DNA of 64,000 bases from Streptacidiphilus neutrinimicus (lineage in GTDB: Bacteria; Actinomycetota; Actinomycetes; Streptomycetales; Streptomycetaceae), in the NCBI RefSeq assembly GCF_000787815.1, contig NZ_BBPO01000020.1, positions 1-64,000 on the forward strand, in the 5' to 3' direction. Position numbers and translations under genes: made by a program. The notes below the pieces were generated by a model. That model made no database searches, was not told where the DNA came from, and saw only the letters and a program-made list of their open reading frames with translations. How positions within the stretch are numbered: position 1 is the stretch's first letter; every line of letters starts with the position of its first letter. Of this stretch, positions 61,743 to 64,000 are shown one piece after another.

Positions 61743-63149
61743 TCAGGACGCGGCCGGGGGCGGCCGGACGGGTGAGCCCGCACCGCCAGGAGCGCCGGGG
61801 GCGCCGGGCGTTCCCGGGTCGGACGGCGCGTTCTGCCGTAGCTCGGCGAGGCCGGGTCCGGGGGCCAGGAACTCGCGGATCCCGAAGGCGATCAGGACGA
61901 CGAACGCGAACCAGAACACCACCAGACCGGTCGGGTGGTCCCACAGGACGAAGACGAGCGCGGCGATGAGCAGGATCGCCACCCCGATCCCGTGCTTGAA
62001 GCGCCGCACGAAGGTCTCGACCGGCCCGGCCCGGAAGCCCACCTGCTCCGCGGCCTGCCGGACCCCGCCGATGCCGGTGCTGCACGCCGCCCGGACGAAG
62101 ATCGCGGCCCGGGAGCGGCCGCCGAAGAACGCGCCGAGCGCCACCAGCACGGCGAGCACCCCGACCGCCCGCACGGTGACCCGCAGGAAGTGCGCCAGCG
62201 CGTCGTAGACCGCGCCCACCGCTGCGGCGTCGACGCCGGGCGGGAGCTGGTCGAGGAAGTAGCCGCGGAAGACCGCCAGCGACACGCCCAGCACGAGCAT
62301 GGCCACCGCGACGGCGACCGCCGCCCCGATCAGCGCGCGTCTTCGGTCCCGGGCCAGGTAGACGCCTGCCGCCGCGACCACGACCGCGATCACCGGCATC
62401 CAGTTGCCCGCGACGTCCAGCAGCCGCAGGTAGGACTTGAGCTTGCCGATCGACTTGGAGGAGTAGACGGTGAAGGTCGGATGGATCGCCGGCAGCTTCG
62501 CCACCAGGCCCAGCCCCGAGTTGGCCAGCTGCTTCTTGACCTGCTCGATGATCGGCCCCAGGTCGATGGTGACCTGGTTGTTCGCCAGCGACACGGTCCC
62601 GCCGCCCTCCCCCGTGAGCGCCTTGACCATGGAGGAGTGGGCGGCCCGCAGCGCGTTGGTCCACAGCGTGGCGAAGGCCGGGCTGGTGACGACCTTGTTC
62701 ACGACCGTGCCGACCAGGCTGGTGATGCCGCTGCCGATCGCGCCGCTGAGCGACCCGATCAGGGTCGCCGCCTTCGGCGGCACGCCCTTCTGCGAGGCGG
62801 CCTGGGAGAGCTGGCTCACCAGCGAGGGCACGTCGATCTGCTGCACCACCGCGTTGGTCACCCGCGTGGTCAGCGCGCTCTGCACGTGCGGATCGCTCGC
62901 CAGTGGGGCCATCGTGGCGACGAAGCGGCCGGTGTCGGTCACCTGGTCGCGCGCCCACACCGACACCACCGCCAGCAGCGAGAGGATCGCGGCCAGCACG
63001 ATCAGCACCGCCGACCCGGTGGCCCGCGCCCGGTGGTGCTCCCTGTGGACGGGCGCGGCACGGGCCTCCAACTGGGCGATCCGCCGCCGCAGCTCCTCCA
63101 GTTCGCCGGAACCGGGCTCGGGCTCGGACCCGTCGTCCGGTGGCGCCAT
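61743..63149 (-). CDS. Multi-pass membrane protein of unknown function
   Basis: 468 residues. A short coiled-coil-like N terminus (LEELRRRIAQLEARA) precedes TM1 (about 46-65), an extracytoplasmic domain of about 190 residues (TDTGRFVATMAPLASDPHVQ; SLTTRVTN-like region), then four further transmembrane segments and a Pro/Gly/Ala tail. This architecture recurs in actinomycetes without known function. ATG 63149 is consistent with the neighbouring spacing. It lies upstream of the sulfatase on the same strand, 64 bp away. Confidence 0.8.
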   Translation of the reverse strand: MAPPDDGSEPEPGSGELEELRRRIAQLEARAAPVHREHHRARATGSAVLIVLAAILSLLAVVSVWARDQVTDTGRFVATMAPLASDPHVQSALTTRVTNAVVQQIDVPSLVSQLSQAASQKGVPPKAATLIGSLSGAIGSGITSLVGTVVNKVVTSPAFATLWTNALRAAHSSMVKALTGEGGGTVSLANNQVTIDLGPIIEQVKKQLANSGLGLVAKLPAIHPTFTVYSSKSIGKLKSYLRLLDVAGNWMPVIAVVVAAAGVYLARDRRRALIGAAVAVAVAMLVLGVSLAVFRGYFLDQLPPGVDAAAVGAVYDALAHFLRVTVRAVGVLAVLVALGAFFGGRSRAAIFVRAACSTGIGGVRQAAEQVGFRAGPVETFVRRFKHGIGVAILLIAALVFVLWDHPTGLVVFWFAFVVLIAFGIREFLAPGPGLAELRQNAPSDPGTPGAPGAPGGAGSPVRPPPAAS

Positions 63150-63264
63150 GTGCTGCTCCGTCCTGGCCGCGCGTCCCGGCCGTCAGGGCCGTCCTCATCC
63201 AAGGAAAGGCGCGGCCCGGCGGGTCGGCGACAGGGACTGGCCCGGTCGGGTGCAGAGTTTCCCC

Positions 63265-64000
63265 ATGACTGACGCCGGCTGGACGGGGGCCGCGGTCGCC
63301 GGGGTCGCCGCCGGCTACGCGCTCGTCTCCCGCAGGCTGGCCGGAACGCCGGTCTCCGACGCGCTGGTCTTCGTCGGCTTCGGCGTCCTGCTCGGGCCGG
63401 TCGGCGTCAACCTGGTGAGCCTGAAGCACGACAGCGGGCCGCTGCGCACGCTGGCGGAGGCCGCGCTCACCCTGGTGCTCTTCGTCGACGCCTCGACGGT
63501 GCGCCCCGCGGAGCTGCGCAGCGAGGGAACGCTGGCCGGACGGCTGCTCTCCGTCGGGCTGGCGCTCACCATCGGGGCGGGGTGGCTCCTGGCGCGGCCG
63601 CTCTTCCCGGGGCTGACCCTCTGGGAGTGCGCGCTGGTGGGCGCGGTCCTCGCGCCCACCGACGCGGCCCTCGGCAAGAGCGCGATCTCCGATCCACGGG
63701 TGCCGAGCCTGGTCCGTCAGACGCTCAATATGGAGAGCGGGCTGAACGACGGGCTGGTGCTGCCGTTCTTCGTGCTCTTCCTGGCGGCGATCCCCGGCAC
63801 CTCCTACGCCCACGAGGGCATGGCCGAGACGATCTGGAGCGCTCTGCTGCTCAGCCCCGCCCTCGGGCTCGCGGTCGGCGGGGTCGGCGGACGGCTGCTG
63901 CGGGCGTCCTTCGACCACGGCTGGGTCGCCCGGGACTGGCGGGAGATCTTCGTCCTCGCCGCGGCCGTCGGGGCGTACACGCTGGCCGCGGTGACCCACG
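63265..64000 (+). CDS. Cation:proton antiporter (CPA1/NhaP-like), truncated by window end
   Basis: The frame is open from ATG 63265 to the right edge, 245 codons. Transmembrane-rich sequence includes ALVFVGFGVLLGPVGVNLVS, the paired-acid core VLAPTDAALGKSAISDPRVP and NMESGLNDGLVLPFFVLFLA, all typical of Na+/H+ antiporters of the CPA1 group. It exchanges cytoplasmic Na+ or K+ for protons. The C-terminal part lies outside the window. It is divergent from the membrane-protein gene, with 115 bp between. Confidence 0.9.
   Translation, partial: MTDAGWTGAAVAGVAAGYALVSRRLAGTPVSDALVFVGFGVLLGPVGVNLVSLKHDSGPLRTLAEAALTLVLFVDASTVRPAELRSEGTLAGRLLSVGLALTIGAGWLLARPLFPGLTLWECALVGAVLAPTDAALGKSAISDPRVPSLVRQTLNMESGLNDGLVLPFFVLFLAAIPGTSYAHEGMAETIWSALLLSPALGLAVGGVGGRLLRASFDHGWVARDWREIFVLAAAVGAYTLAAVTH

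Overview
The window is about 73% GC by eye, has strong third-position G/C bias, uses GTG as well as ATG starts, and carries Streptomyces-type signals: the 14-bp CebR operator TGGGAGCGCTCCCA, an actinobacterial SoxR with a [2Fe-2S] cysteine cluster, a SepF-like protein, and sugar ABC transporters without their own ATPase. It is most likely chromosomal DNA of a Streptomycetaceae-like actinomycete (Streptomyces, Kitasatospora or Streptacidiphilus); the genus cannot be fixed from sequence alone. No phage, insertion sequence, CRISPR array, rRNA or tRNA was found.

Layout. 0-5.2 kb: DUF488 protein, DHA2 exporter, small hypothetical, a CGNR zinc-finger regulator divergent from an MFS transporter, and a DinB-fold protein. 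5.2-10.6 kb: a cellulose module with a CebR/LacI-type repressor, a secreted GH6 cellobiohydrolase (FnIII and CBM2) and a divergent GH5 endoglucanase (CBM2), tied together by CebR boxes; a decayed F420-oxidoreductase lies between repressor and GH6. 10.7-20 kb: HAD phosphatase, ArsR-SRPBCC fused regulator with its own operator, two paralogous trypsin-like proteases, acyl-CoA synthetase, GNAT, LysR/RidA pair and an EamA transporter. 20-23.6 kb: modABC with an HTH-TOBE regulator. 23.7-35.2 kb: MFS, DUF664 protein, SepF-like protein, SNF2 helicase coupled to a SWIM protein, aldo/keto reductase coupled to a MOSC protein, a TetR-exporter pair and a small membrane protein. 35.2-40.3 kb: two-subunit transketolase (the C subunit is frameshifted), GNAT, CorA and soxR. 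Near-identical SoxR boxes lie before soxR and before the transketolase. 40.5-50.3 kb: PIG-L deacetylase, then a sugar operon (ROK regulator, binding protein, two permeases, Gfo/Idh oxidoreductase), a sortase and a GH27 alpha-galactosidase. 50.4-64 kb: DacB, nitronate monooxygenase, flavoprotein disulfide oxidoreductase, COG4705 membrane protein, Gfo/Idh, LapA-like protein, phosphoketolase, sulfatase, a large membrane protein, and a cation/proton antiporter that runs off the right edge.

How the parts connect. The cellulases and their repressor form one regulon: the TTGACG promoters of the repressor gene and the GH6 gene both have the CebR box abutting the -10. The two SoxR boxes suggest that redox stress controls a transketolase, a link I do not know from the described Streptomyces SoxR regulons. 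Several genes appear to be transcribed without a leader. I see no clear candidate for a wholly new multi-gene system; the SoxR-transketolase connection is the most novel-looking signal.
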